DNA from: Heterobilharzia americana
Taxonomy: Eukaryota > Platyhelminthes > Trematoda > Strigeidida > Schistosomatidae
Reading direction: 5' to 3'
NCBI GenBank assembly: GCA_944470555.2
Contig: OX104134.1
Location: forward strand, 103,596,701 to 103,660,700
DNA length: 64,000 nucleotides
Shown: one piece after another, positions 35,600-48,510 of the stretch
Numbering within the stretch: the first letter of the stretch is position 1
Layout of the letters: each line of letters begins with the position of its first letter
Program-made: the position numbers and the translations under genes
The notes under the pieces: model-generated
Database searches by the model: none
The model's input: the letters and a program-made list of their open reading frames with translations, nothing else
What the model was told of the DNA's origin: nothing

Positions 35600-38500
35600 C
35601 CAGATATTAGAGTTTAAATGATAGATCAGATAGTAGGTATAATTTCTACTGCAAGTGAATTGTTAAGGTTTGAAATATTCTCTGTATAGAAGTCGTTCAG
35701 GCCAATTTATTAAGTTCCTTTAATACGTACTGTATATCCACTTGAGGGCGCAGAGTAGATTTACAGGCTAGGTAAATAACAACCTGGTCTTATTAAAAAA
35801 TTTAAATTTATTCTTTGTCCCTACCTGGGTTAACAGATACTGAAAATCGTGTAACTGTAGACGTGAAAGCCAGTTGAACGAAATTTTCTCCTAATGTTCA
35901 AAAAATCATTCGGAAACATTTCTCAGGACTTAGTTCAAATGTTTTGAAATCAGGAAGCAGAAATCTCATGAAGTTGATTCGCGAGGCTTTGTTACATGGA
36001 AATATTTGATGTACAACAAATAAAATTCGACAGTTATCAAATAAAAGCAAGTGATTTTGGTAAAAGCTTATTGTCAAGCAATAACCGATGTAATGAACTT
36101 TTCTTGGTAGCATACTGTTTGTTTTAACTTGTCAGATAATTTGCTCCGTAGCTCATGTGCTAATTAAAATAATAAAAAATGAGTAGGAGTTATCGCTTGT
36201 AATGGATCGTGATACATCAGGCGGGCGTAAGTTTGAAACATTTAGCATTGTCGCTCAAATAGCATATTTTTTGCTGAACTATGGTGGCTACTGACAGTAA
36301 ATTTTAGGAGTATCACACTGACTATAGGATAAAAACTAAAATTGGTTTTATAGTACTAAAACGTCTTACACATTATTAATCACAACTGATATTGTGTCTT
36401 CAGAAGTGATCCAGTTACATATTCTTGTTATTAATTAACTTTTCAGTCTCTTCACTGACATACTGTACTGCTTTTCCTGAAGATTTCTTCCAGCATTAAA
36501 GCTTCCGACATTTGTGCGAATATGAAGCCAGTCATGAAAGTTAGCCATAGAAAGAAAGTAACATGCATCCAATACTTGATCTCAGAATAGAGGCAGCGTA
36601 TTGAAGGTTAAGTCACATCTGCTCAGTGTTACACGAATAAGAAAATACCACGAATTATTTATAAAATCTTCACTTTCAGTCATTCCGTGGTCTGAATAAA
36701 ATATTCTTATTCTTGTCAATTATTTGTATAGGGGTACTAATGATGCACCTCAAGACAAGGACAGTGATCAGAAAATAACGAGCATGAGTATAATTTTCAG
36801 GACATCTACTGAATATTTCCTACTGTCAAATAGGAAAGATGAGATAGGAGGTCTTAACCACTTATTTAGCTTTCATTGTTATTTCGCCGCTTTGCTGACT
36901 CAAAACTAGTGCTCAGGTAGTCATTCATGGTGCGGTAAAAGTGAACCTTTGGGCGGCAAACAAACAAAAGCCCATAAAACTCTATCCCAGTACTTTTTTA
37001 CATTGTTACCAGTGACTATCACTGTTTAGAGATGCAGTTGTTTGTATGCTATTTCTTTAAAAGTGTTTCAAATTTCAGTAGAGACAACTTAACGGGATAT
37101 TTCCATATTTAGCTCCGTTTTTAAGAGACCACTTGTGAATAAACAGCCACTTTGGTTATGGTCAATTCGTAGCATAAGTTAGACCTGTGACTTCATTCCC
37201 AGTGAGAAAGTCAACTGCTTTGGAGGCTGCTTTAAGCTACTGTGTTAAATTTGTAATGCAACTGTCAGCAGTATTTTACACTTCTAATGATTTCAGTTGT
37301 ATCGTTCTAATTTTTTATTTTCATGACTGATCGAGTAAAAACACCTTGATAATACTATAGTGTATCATGCAAAAAAAATTTCTGCTTATTGAAAATGACC
37401 TATTTTTATGTGAGTGTTAATCTATGCCACCCTCGTAAAGATATTCCAAGCACCATAGCACTTAAACTGTCAGCTGCATGAAGGGCTATTCCAACTACTT
37501 TTAAGCATAAATAAACTACCCTTTATTCTCAGTGAACACTCTGCTTGAGTTAGTTCTTCTTATCATGAATAGGTGAATAAGCAGTTAAAAAAAATCAAAC
37601 CACGTAGTTGTAAAAATTTAGTATGTCACTTTGCATTTGATAGTTGTTCTAACTTTCAGTAAGTGCACTTTTCATACAAAATCACCACTCTTCATGATGT
37701 TTTGACGCGGTTTTAGTGATGTAGTATAGGGGCACTGCTATTTCAAATATTAACCATATGTTACAAAAGGCGTTCTTGTTAACCACTTAGAAAGGATAGA
37801 TGAACTTAAATTTCGTGTTTCAAATAGGAGCAGTGAAGCTTAGATCCAAGGCATTGGGGGAGAAATAGTTCATGTAGCCTTTTAGCTTCAGTTTTATAAA
37901 ATACCATCTTCTGATTTATGAAAATATTCACTTATGCAGTTAAACATAACTTGATGATAAAAGATAAATAAGAATATCATTTAGTAATGACGTAGAACTA
38001 ACCGTGTGTTTTCTGCTTGCGTAAGTGAATAATACATTTATATAATATATTTAAGATTATGAGACCGAAAACCTTTTAGTGCTAGAAAAACTCGTTACGT
38101 GAACATATATATATGTATAAACATGAAATTCTTGACTATTATAAAAAGTTGGTGACGGTGAGAAATGTAGTGAATGAGAACTATGAATAAAAATGGCGAA
38201 GTTTCCTTAGATATCTGGTACTTAGTTAAAGTAATATGTGTATACGTATAATAATCATTGAAAATTTGGCACTTTATAACTTCTGATAATACGGCTTACT
38301 GAACTCCAGATAGTGACTTACCCTGACCAAGTATTACAAACTTCGATGTGAGACTACATAGCACAAACCTTAGGCACAGCTGTGATGGTGGACTTTAAAG
38401 TAACTGAAAGGAACGGTAAGTACAGGTTTCTTAGCTAAGCTTCATAAAAGCAATAAAACTAAGTAAACTAGGAATCCAAGTAATTAACATTGAAATCGGC

Positions 38501-41500
38501 ACTCCTTTATGTCTTTTGTGTATTGTTGCATCTATTCTCGCACTTATTTGATATGTTTTTAGGTTTCATTGCATTTCGGATTGTGCAGGTTATTAATGTA
38601 CGGTTTACAAAGCTTCGGGTTGTGTATTTTTTGCTCGAAACTATAGTCAGTGTGAAATTCTGTGTACCTTTTATATGATTATGGTAGTGATGACACATAG
38701 AAGGATGTTCTTTTAAACTATCTGAGTGTTTTGAATTTTAAGGGAGCTCATTCATTCAAAAACTTGACGTCACACACAAGTTAATTTCACTTCAAAAGTT
38801 TCACTCGCGTGTTTGGTTAACTTATGAGTGTCATGTAAAAATGTATACAATATGTTGTACTTGTTACTGTCTGTTATTTAAAACTGCACCTAAAGGATGA
38901 ATTAGTGAACAGTAGCACTTGAATGCACATTAGGTAGTTTACAACTCAACAGTTATTTTTTTGTATGCAATGACTGATTTACTATTTTAGGGAAAGTTGG
39001 CTCTCAAATAAGTTTGGCCAGAAAATTTTCATCACTGCCCATTGAGGGTTATAATGTGAACCCGCAGCCTTTTGGGTCAAATATAAGAAAATAATGCTTA
39101 CTGATAGTACTGTGTGATGAAATTTTCAAATTGTGAACTAAGATGGGTCAAAAAACACGGCTCAACCCTTTTACTTAATTGCAAGGCGATAGTCACTATG
39201 TTTGATGGTTCTGTATTCATTATATCTTCGGTTATTAGTTTACACTTCCTTATAGTCTCGGGCTAGGTACAGACTGGTAATTAGTGCATTTTCCAGTGGC
39301 TCTAAAGCTAATATTTATCGGTGATAAAACATCCTCTCTAACAGGCTTTGATATTCTTCTGCAAAATTTCATCTCATCATAAATGTTTATGTCCTCTTTG
39401 GTTAATAGTTGACTTCTATCCATTGAATAGAAAGACATTTTGAATGAAAGTAGTCCTTTACTAGGTCTAAAGTATGCTGTACCTGAGTAACGGAAAGAAT
39501 TTGATGACTATTTATGAATAAAACATTTTTGACACTTCGACAAAGCAACCGCATCCTTAGAGCTCACAAAAAGCCTTCGTCACAATTACTGACAAGTAAG
39601 AAGCACACACGGTAGTGTCTTCTGCTTACTGAAAATATTTTATATAAAACACACTGCGTTGTCGCAGAATTAAACATATAACGGACACGTTATCTCGACT
39701 ACTTAGTTCTTGGGACATTTTACAGTTCCCATCTGGGTATCACTTTGTTTTACTGCGAAGGATTCAAGCAAAACGAAATCCTAAACTTATTTACAGTTAG
39801 TGTTCCCAATGAAATGTAAAACTGTTTTGTTACAAAGTGAGACTATTTAATTTTAAAAAAGATGTAATTAATCAACTTTTTCATGACGATTAGTTATTCT
39901 ACAATTCCTAAATAAGAGAATAATCTACAGAAACAAATTTCTCCTACATGTAACTTCATTTAAAATACAATGCGATTAATTCCACATTGGTAAGTTGAAA
40001 AGTAACACTGTATGTGAACACAGTATACAATAAGTATTCAATACGTAGAAACCAGTATAATATTGTTTTAAAGGATAAGTGATTCTGTATAATGAACTCT
40101 GTTATTATAAAACAATCAGATTGTTATTCGTTGGTAGAGAAACCTGTGGTGTCAAAAACACATTATTCTTTTGAAAAATTATCAGCAGGGAAAATAAATT
40201 TTGACTCAGGTTTTAGTAAATCTAGGTAGAAAATATTTATTTATTCACTTATAGATGTTTTTTATAAGCCAGCATGGTAACAGTCAAAAGTTTTGACAAG
40301 CAAACTCATAAGTCTCCTAATATGCAGGGGTGGTGACGATAGTTCTACTGATTAATTTCTCCAGGCTTACTTACTGTTTGTTGTGTTTCTTACAATTAAA
40401 ATGTTTAACACGGGATAGTTATTGACGCTTTACACTGAAATATTGCATATTTACGTGGTGATTTATTTTTTTATATCTAGGAAAGTTGAATCTCTTCTTT
40501 GTGATATGGTGAATTTTACCTAGAAGTTTTTTCTAGATGTAAATTTTTGTGGTGTAGAATCAGCGTTGAGGTAAACTAACTTAGTGTCATCCCGGAGTTC
40601 AAAAAACATAAGTTGCTGCTTAGTAGGGAGGTGACTGAAAAGAGTTGTAAGCACATGGACTGAAACCAGGAGTCAGAGTTCTGCTAAATATTCCTAGACT
40701 TGGATCAAACAGGTGTTCAGTAAAATGGTTGAGCGTATCGTTGATATATCTGCTAACCATCTTGTTTGAAGTTTAGAACTTTTATTTATCTTCTTTTGGT
40801 TATTTTTCATCCCTGTATATCTTTTAGGTGGTCTTAGTAGAATTCTACTAGGAAGCACTTATTCTGTCTGTGCAACTGTAAAGTGTAGCAAGCTGGACAG
40901 GTATCTGTTGTTGAAAAATTCTAATTCTGTTTTCAAAATAATCCTTTTCTGACAAATGTCACAAGCACATGGACCAGTTTAGACTGCGCATAATATTTCT
41001 GTCCGCCTGTTCTAGTTAGATTCTAAATTTGGGAATGTGTCATCTTCAGAGTACCATAAAAAGTTGAGGATTCCAAAAGATAGTAATTTTGGCTCACAGA
41101 TTATTCTTCAATACTTATTTTGAGATGAGAAGTGAATGTGATGTCGTCGAGTCGTACTCGCTGAATTTATCCTCCCGGCACGTAACACCAGGTGTAAAGC
41201 AAGAAGAAGTGTTTTATTACCACTCTGTTTGGATTATTTGATGACATGTGAACGCAATAAGCTGAAGACAGGATAACAGGAGTGTTGTAATACAAATGTT
41301 TTCTTATTGCTATGCATGTATCATGGAACTAAGAAATCTGCGATTTTCGAGCTTATCTGTGGAGCTATGTGACGAGGGAATGTGATGGTCAATGAGGCTG
41401 AAAACTATTGAATAACGTGACTACAACTACTATTAAGCGTGAGAAACAGAGCATTACTTCAGACTAGTTAAATATAAGTAAGGTTGGACATTTCTTCTCC

Positions 41501-44466
41501 ATTTATGGTAGTTAAGACACTATTTAAACGAAGAAATTACGGAATTTGTTTGTGGTATTTATCTCACTGGTTTACTGATCCTGTTTTACATAGAACCTTT
41601 TCCACATAAGAAAAAAACGTTTAGTTCACAGTCCATGTTACATCTGGGTGGACGTCCTAGGAAGAAAAGTAGGGAGGAACTATGTAAAACACATCTTCTG
41701 AAAATCTGGACTGCTTAGATAAGGTCTAACCACCTACAAAGTGGTTTAAAGCTTATTTTGAGAAAAAGCTATTGACTAATCTCCAGGATATACCAGAACT
41801 GATACACAAGTAATCATATATTGTAAAATCTGTATTGAATAGTTGGCTCGATGATGTTTCTCTTACTGGAAATGAGCCGAACATGAATATCAATTAAATA
41901 ATGTAATTTCCGCTTCTTTTCCTGACAAATTTGTCACCAATGATTGTGTTTTACTTTAATTGTGCATTTTGCTGTGATATCAACTTGTTTTGATAAATCC
42001 TGTCCTACCTAAACTCTGCGCTCCTCCTAAAAGTAATGTGGACAGAGTACTGTTGGTGATAATCTTAAGTGTATTCAGTTATTTTTTCCAAAATTTTTCC
42101 AAAAGCTTCGTCATCATTTGTCATAGACAGTAAAGTTAACTTTTGTAATGAAGTATAAATGAATTATAGCTCAGCACTCATCTCATAACTCATTATCATT
42201 AGTAACTAGTCTGAGGATTTTGTATTTTACTGACATCCTACAAAAGAAAAAAGGACACTTTTGATTATGAAACTGCACAAAGCATAACTGTACATTATTA
42301 CAGTGTGTTATTAGAAAGTGACAAGTTGGCATAACTCAGTGTGTATAAATCACCTGTCTAATTCCAGTTGTCTATTCATTGAAATAATCTGTTTTTGATA
42401 ACTCATGTGTTTAATTGAGTTGAATTATTCGTTATCTTTAAAGGATAACTGGCATGTAACTGAAAGTCTGATACTACAGCCATTAGCTAAGACAGCATCT
42501 GTAAATAAGTGTATATGTGAGCTACATATACCAAGAGGATTTTCGTCTCCCTAACATTCATCAGTTTAATTTCAATTCCTATGATTAGGCAAGAAAGAAA
42601 TGTTATTTCACTGAATATGAAAGTTATGAAGCTGTCTAAGAAACATTTTCAACTCCGTTGATTTAAAGTGGCCGGAAAATTATCCTTCTCTCACTACTTA
42701 TACATATTTTAAACCTTCAAGTTTTACTTCTGTTTTAGCTGATGAATAAAACAATTGGTATTAAGCACTGGCGCCTTACATTGTGAATGTTCCTGTGTCT
42801 TTCTTTCTCCATGAGTGCGAAATTCTATAGAGAGAACTTCGTAACTTGATTGATTTCTAGTCATCAATGCTGCCCAAAAACTTGGAAGTTGAAGTCAGAC
42901 GGTCTTATCAGGAATGTCAAGACACACTGAGCACAAAGAATGCTATAACTGCGGTTCATAATGGTTGAATGTTTCGCTCTTCAGTTTTCGACAGTTTTAC
43001 AACTTATATTCATTTATCAAAAGGATGCACAGTTGTCACATATGGTCCGCATTCTTGTTATTATCCTTTATGTCATTTAACTCATTTATGTTGGGGGTGG
43101 GGTCATTATAAAACAGTAACATTTCTTAAAACTTTATAGCCGATCGGTATCTGTCTGGTTTTAAATAGCTACTCATTTTAACTTCTTGATCTTGTGGCTT
43201 ATTTATTCATCTCACTATTGGGAGTTGATAGACATTTGGCTGGATAATATGTAAGTTATTTAGCCCCATGTGGTATTTTTTAAAGATGAGAAAGTCAAGT
43301 GATGCTGGGTGGGAACACAGTATAACACAATGTAGGTTCGTATCCTGAAGTAATGTTCCAGATGGTAATTCCAAACCCACGACTTTCTGACAACTGTCTT
43401 AACAATTCTACCTTAGAATGTGTTGAATATTCCATATTAGATTTATTTATTTGATTTATAACACACAGTGATACAGTACTAACTACTTGAAGACGTTTCC
43501 AGCAAAGACTATTGCTCATTATAATATCGATGTATTCACACTACTTTCGACATTTGATTTTTATAGTTACGTCACCTCAATGATTTATTTTTATTGGTAG
43601 TAAAAGTTTACATATCTCTGGTATGGGTGTTGCGTCATTTATATTACATGTGTTGGGTGTCGATTCGATAAACAAAAATTTAATAATCAATGACCGTTTC
43701 CACCTAATTATATTGGATTTAAGTAGAGTGGTTTTATCCCACCCTATTGTGTGGTTGTATGTCAACGTATACATTGCAATAGCCAAGTTTTTTTGTAGAT
43801 TATTGATCTTAGAGTGGTCAGTCATTCTATATTTAGCTATATCCCTGCCACGATGTCCAAGTTTTACTCTTATATTATTGTGTTGAATATTATTGTCCTT
43901 AGTTCAGACTTACTGACCACAGGGGTTATTTTAATTAGCAGAAATAGGTCTCTGTTCACCATCGACTCAGTACAGTGATATTAGTACGAAGCTGTAGAAA
44001 TGTTGAGGTAGAATGGGATATACTGGTGGCGGTTTATGATGCTGTTTGTATGCTAGTTGTTTTTAGAGGTTGTAATATGCTGTTAAGCATTTATTGAAAA
44101 CTCATCCAAGTTGGTAACTGCGGAGAAGGAGAACACTGGAGCATTCTCAAGATAAGGTTATATTACCAGTTAAAATCTACCAACAAGGTGGGATAAATAA
44201 CCTTAGGTATGCCATGCAGGTGATTCACATTGAAATAGAAAAATGCTTTACAACTCGGTGAAGACGTTTCCAAACCATCTCAGAAGTAGAAGTGTGAGAA
44301 GAGATATCTATCAGCACATGTAAACCGGGAATTGACTTTGTATCTCGAGTAGTCATGAGTATTTCAGCTACATTAGGAAAAATGATTTTGTATGTATATT
44401 CTTTCGAGGATAAAGACAGTTTCATTTTAAAAGTCTTTCGGTGAGCAAACAATATCATTTTAAAAC
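35600..44466. other. About 9 kb AT-rich sequence without recognised gene or element
   Basis: Base composition is visibly more AT-rich than to the left. Open frames are below 90 codons and show no motifs, and no RT or EN fragment was found. Scattered oligo-A/T and short AT repeats only. This is what intergenic or intronic fluke DNA would look like. No splice-flanked exon could be supported by eye. Confidence 0.5.
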
Positions 44467-44564
44467 AAGCAGGATTTAATGATTTCCTAAATTTCACTAG
44501 TGCTCGTCAGCTGAATACTCTACATACTTTATTATGTATACCGTTAAACAATGGAAAAAACATA
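44467..44564 (+). repeat. Left inverted repeat of Penelope-like relic (98 bp)
   Basis: Ungapped reverse complement of 45911-46008 (position x pairs with 90475-x), with about seven mismatches. The blocks GTCAGCTGAATACTCTACAT and CCGTTAAACAATGGAAAA are perfect in both arms. Penelope-like elements are known to carry long terminal repeats that may be direct or inverted, so this pair probably represents their pseudo-LTRs. No target duplication was recognised outside the arms. Confidence 0.85.
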
Positions 44565-44572
44565 TACATGCC

Positions 44573-44580
44573 TACATACA

Positions 44581-44610
<30 letters not shown>
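44573..44610. repeat. (TACA)n microsatellite
   Basis: About nine and a half perfect TACA units just inside the left inverted repeat. Confidence 0.95.
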
Positions 44611-44612
<2 letters not shown>

Positions 44613-44652
44613 GTACCTTCATTTTAGGAGCTTTGTAAGGATCTAATACAAA

Positions 44653-45285
44653 GTGAATGTAGTCAGAGCCAGGAAAATCTGTTCCAACAGCACAGTAGAC
44701 TACGAAATGGTGACTTTGAAAAACTCGCTAGCGAAGAATGGGTACCCAGAAAGCTTTATCAACAAGCACACAAAATGGGTAGGAAGAGGAACAACGTCCT
44801 CAATAGCGCAGAAGAAACCAGTCCAAATCACCTTGCCATTCAAAGGTGACGACGTGCTAGAAGTAGTTAGGCGAAGACTGGAGAAGTCTGTCAGAAAAAC
44901 TTATTAGGCTGCTAAACCTGTTCTCCTCTGCACCAGCACAAGGCTACCGCAGAATCAGGGAAAGATAGGGCTCCAATCATGGACACATCTAAATGCATAT
45001 ATTAATTCGAATCTGCCTGCGGAAGCAAGTACATTGGTCGCACGGAGAGGTGTCTGTCTACCAGAATGGTTGAAGCATGCTGAGAAGAAGACCGCTAGGA
45101 GATCGTTAAGGAAACACCTAATGGATTATGGACATGATATTGATACCTGTAAATCCTTTACGGCTATCAAAAGAAGGCAAAACAAGAAGTTACTCGGATA
45201 TGTAGAAGCCTGTCCGATCCAAGTTGTCAAACTAAACCTCTGTGTTCAGAAGGAAATGGTAGTCAGCTTGAATCTGCCATGGTAG
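44653..45285 (+). pseudogene. Penelope-like element: RT C-terminus and GIY-YIG endonuclease, broken
   Basis: C-terminal part of a Penelope-like retroelement polyprotein, whose GIY-YIG nuclease would cut target DNA. The frame 44653-44907 contains SLAKNGYPESFINKHTKW and KPVQITLPFKGDDVLEVVRR, the conserved linker after RT, and ends at a TAG. A different frame then gives PIMDTSKCIY, a stop, and CGSKYIGRTERCLSTR (45018-45065). This is the GIY-YIG core, with YIG, the following Arg and the Cys of the zinc-knuckle-like region. The frame changes again to LPEWLKHAEKKTARRSLRKHLMDYGHDIDT and closes with LCVQKEMVVSLNLPW at 45285, the usual element C-terminus. RT is missing (5' truncation). At least one stop and two frameshifts disable it. 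The inverted repeats on both sides mark the element ends. Confidence 0.85.
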
Positions 45286-45569
45286 GAATTACAACACCGT
45301 CTAATCATATCTGATCTTTCTTAATTACTCTTCTCTCTTAATAGTCACCCATCTGATATTTTTTTTCTTTCCTGATTTGTTTTGCCTAATTAACTTTATT
45401 CATATTACCATTGTTATCATTATTATTCATCTGAATATACACCTGGTTTTCTTATTATGTCTGCACAGGTACTATTAACTATCTTATTTTGAATGACGTG
45501 ATCGACGCTCGATCAATTCAGTTCACACCCCTTTCTCAACATTATTATTGTTGATTTGCTTGGTTGTGG

Positions 45570-45725
45570 CTGGCTAAAGAATCCAGGATACGCGTTTCGT
45601 CCTATTTAAGACTCCTCGACTGGATATACCTGCAACCCAGTGAGTGATGTTGTTCCCACTGAGGCTCAAATCTCGTACCCACAGCTTCAAACGCCAAGGC
45701 GTTATCCACTATGCCATGGAGGCAT
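45570..45725 (-). mobile_element. Smα-like tRNA-derived SINE with hammerhead, minus strand
   Basis: Read on the minus strand from 45725. GGCATAGTGGATAACGCC resembles a tRNA D-arm/A-box. About 35 bp later GATTTGAGCCTC is a decayed B-box (GGTTCGAATCC-like). Together they would be an internal Pol III promoter. A spacer follows, then a hammerhead-ribozyme fold (45625-45581). This is the known order of schistosome Smα elements. It lies between the Penelope-like coding relic and the right inverted repeat. It is probably non-mobile by itself and relied on LINE machinery. Confidence 0.78.
45581..45625 (-). ncRNA. Degenerate hammerhead ribozyme (Smα type)
   Basis: Minus strand: stem I ATCCAG pairs with CTGGAT, 6 bp perfect. 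Stem II is GTCT/AGGAC-like around TAAAT. The GAAA strand is intact and helix III is reduced to CGCG. The conserved core CUGANGA reads TCGAGGA, so C3 and U4 are swapped while G5, A6, G8 and A9 remain. The fold is recognisable; cleavage is expected to be weak or absent because C3 is needed for the core tertiary pair with G8. Confidence 0.75.
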
Positions 45726-45910
45726 ATTATAATCATTGTTTTCCTACCTGAAATTCACTATTATCCTAAATCAGTCAACCTATCTCCAAACCACTGAGTT
45801 TTGAATATCCATTTTTACCCTTTGTATTACCACTTGACCTGTAAAAACTGTTCGTATCTAAGCTGTTACACCTAAATCTGTTTGGGTCTACGTTGTAGAT
45901 GTATGAATCT

Positions 45911-46008
45911 ATGTTCTTTTCCATTGTTTAACGGTATATATAATCAAGTATGTAGAGTATTCAGCTGACAAGTACTACTGAAATTTACGAAATCATTAAA
46001 TCCTGCTT
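45911..46008 (-). repeat. Right inverted repeat of Penelope-like relic (98 bp)
   Basis: Partner of 44467-44564, about 93 percent identical by my count with no gap. It ends in AATCCTGC followed by an A/T tract on the outside. Confidence 0.85.
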
Positions 46009-48049
46009 TTTTCACATTCTTTGGTTGTTTTAAATTTGTATCAGGAAATAAATGTTTCCAACATCATTTTATTCACATAACATGACTAAAATTCACTTAT
46101 ATCACTTGTTCCATGTAGTCTTAGGAAATTCACTTTGGTGAAGAAAATATGCCGAATTGACCTTCAAAACTACTGCCTTATGCGTTACTGTAATTTCGCT
46201 ACTTACCATAGATACAGAAGATGGTGTCACCAAGCTGAATAGTGTGGATATTTTTGCCTTCTTCGAAAGGATACACTGGGAGAATATTATTAATTTTAGT
46301 ACAATATCTGATGTTATGATGATTCGTTCCTAAGGAAACATTCATTTTAATTTTCGATTTGAAAATAAATATGGTAGTTTATTTTAAATGCGTTCTCTCA
46401 GCGTGACTTATTTTTTACAATAAGCATCTATGTTTTGTTCACTTTATCAGTGCCTTATTTACAGGGTTCTGCCTTTCAGAAGTCACTAACTTAATTTTTT
46501 GTTCACGTTTTCATTTAGTTTCTATTCATACTTGCGCATGAAGTAGTTGTTTGAAAAATGTATTCGTAGTTTTGCACTGTGGAAATTTATTTTAGTTTGT
46601 TCGGGAATTATGTCTAGAATCATTTGAGCAAAAAGTGAGAAACAACGAAAAATCATGTTTTACTGAAGTCTTATGGTTATTTATTTAATCAATAAAGACA
46701 AACGATTGAGAACCTTGGGATACGTATAATTTTACTCCAACAGTTGCTTCTGTTTCCAAATATTATTGAAGTCACAAAGATTGTATGTGACAACGGTGGA
46801 CAACTAGTTCAGAAAAAGCATGATCCCCTCATAGATTCGAATGAAAACAAATGTTAAACGTAGAATCAAATATTATGAGTTCGTTTTCTGTCATGGACTT
46901 TCATCACCTTCTTGCTGTATAAAACAGTTTTCACTATCGACTATTGAAAAAACACAAACCCATTTTAGTTGACTTGACTAAAAAATCTTGATTGGAAGGC
47001 GTAACACAGAATAGCGTAGTCGAACCCTATGAGACTGGACTTTAGAGGAAGGTCCGTTGAAGGATTGCCTGTCTATAAGATATGTGAGTAGATGTTCTTG
47101 AACTATTGAATGAAACTGAAGAGTGAATCTGGATAATATATTTAGCGTTAGGTCATCAGTGTAATGGCTTAAATACATTTCATGACAATGGTTCATAACT
47201 AATCTACACAAAACTGAGTCTGAAGTCTGAAAAAAATACCTTATATGCAACTATTACTAAGGTAGCAAACATTTTAAACGAACTCAGTATTGTCTAATGT
47301 ATTTTTTATGATTTTCATCATTATTTTTAAGCAGTAATAGGAGTTTTATATCAACTAAATTATAATGCCATTTCAGATGAGAATTTTTTCTCTGATGCAT
47401 ACCAAAGGCAGGCGGTTTAAACTTAATAACATTTCATACAGATACTATTTCTGCCAATGAAATTGAATGACTGAAGCTAAAAGACTCAGTAGATCAGAAA
47501 ACTTTCTATGCTAGATTTGTTGTTGATGTATTTATTATTTGAAAGGATTGATTGAACGATAGATATTTTTTAAAAGCCAGGTCAAATTCGTGTTCCCAAT
47601 CTTTCATCATCATGCTAAATTTATCTGATATCTGACTACCTGAGATCAATTCATCTTTCCTCTTTATTTTTATTTCTGGATAAATATACAACCATTTTAA
47701 AGGTATGTATTTTATACATCTAAACCTTTAAGTTAATTCAAACTCTTCTTACTATTTTTATTCACATTATATCATTGGTGACTAGTTTCTAAATATATTG
47801 TCTAGTTTTCTTTGACACTTCTAGAACAATCAATCACTCACTACTGATTTTTCCAACCGAAGTCCAGTCTCACTTATTTAAGAGTAAGACTTAGACACTG
47901 CGGTAGATTATGATTTCAACTTTTTTTAAGTTTATTCCGCATAGTGTTTCAAACACAATTTAATATTTGAATTTGTACCTTTGTTTATGTAAAACGTATA
48001 AGTAAACAGTGTCTCAGAGTTATTGAGTTACTTTCATAATAGCATTACT
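46009..48049. other. No recognisable gene
   Basis: AT-rich. Open frames are below 90 codons without motifs. Confidence 0.5.
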
Positions 48050-48125
48050 AAGACGACGGAACTGTCCATTAATTCCATGCTTTCAATGGCTTTCCAACTG
48101 ATGTCAGTTTGGGATGAATGCCATT
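48050..48125 (+). mobile_element. 3' fragment of a hammerhead-SINE
   Basis: GACGGAACTGTCCATTAATT (48054-48073), then TTTCCAACTGATGTCAG and GATGAATGCC, match the part downstream of the hammerhead GAAA strand in the SINE copies near 55.09, 57.24 and 62.77 kb. The promoter and 5' hammerhead strands are absent, as in a 5'-truncated insertion. Confidence 0.6.
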
Positions 48126-48209
48126 GTAAAATCAATCGATTACCAAAAATCTGCTAACTGAGTTATCCAGTAAATAATACTATTCCATTGTACAATAGGT
48201 TTAAAAAGA

Positions 48210-48510
48210 CAAAGTTAAGTCTAAAGTGTTATGTGTTGATACTTTTAACTTCCATTGTTATACGGCTTCTAACTGCCCTATCTCTGTTTGTGGTTTGGTA
48301 CTCATGTGGGTGTCTTGATACTGCCTGGATATTTGTCATGCTGCAGTTCACTTGGTGGGTAGTAGTTGACTCTAGGATAATCCTATTGTCCCATCCGCGA
48401 ATTGTTAGATCGATATACAAGCACTCCAGCGTGTAGTGCCGTTGCCAATGAGATTGGAATTCAGTAGATGCCGTTACAAACACCAAAGCGTTATTTACTA
48501 GGCCATCGAA
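48210..48510 (-). mobile_element. tRNA-derived SINE, minus strand
   Basis: On the minus strand, GGCCTAGTAAATAACGCTTT is an A-box-like tRNA head, close to that of the 45.7-kb Smα copy. GAATTCCAATCTCATTGGCA carries a B-box-like block at the usual distance. The body downstream (to about 48210) differs from Smα, and I cannot fold a hammerhead in it with confidence, though GGGACAATAGGA could be a decayed stem II. A divergent family or a chimera with an Smα head is possible. The overlapping open frames on both strands are not genes. Confidence 0.5.

Noticed and set aside
35600..44466. Host exons in the AT-rich interval
   Set aside because: I looked for longer frames and motif-bearing short frames on both strands and found none that could be supported without transcript data.
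44573..44610. CRISPR-like or satellite array
   Set aside because: The tandem units here and at 17393 and 54473 are 2-4 bp microsatellites without spacers, and the DNA is eukaryotic.
45670..45725. Functional tRNA genes at the SINE heads (45.7, 48.5, 57.0 and 62.65 kb)
   Set aside because: The A- and B-box-like blocks are present, but no acceptor stem pairs and each head runs straight into SINE body or hammerhead.
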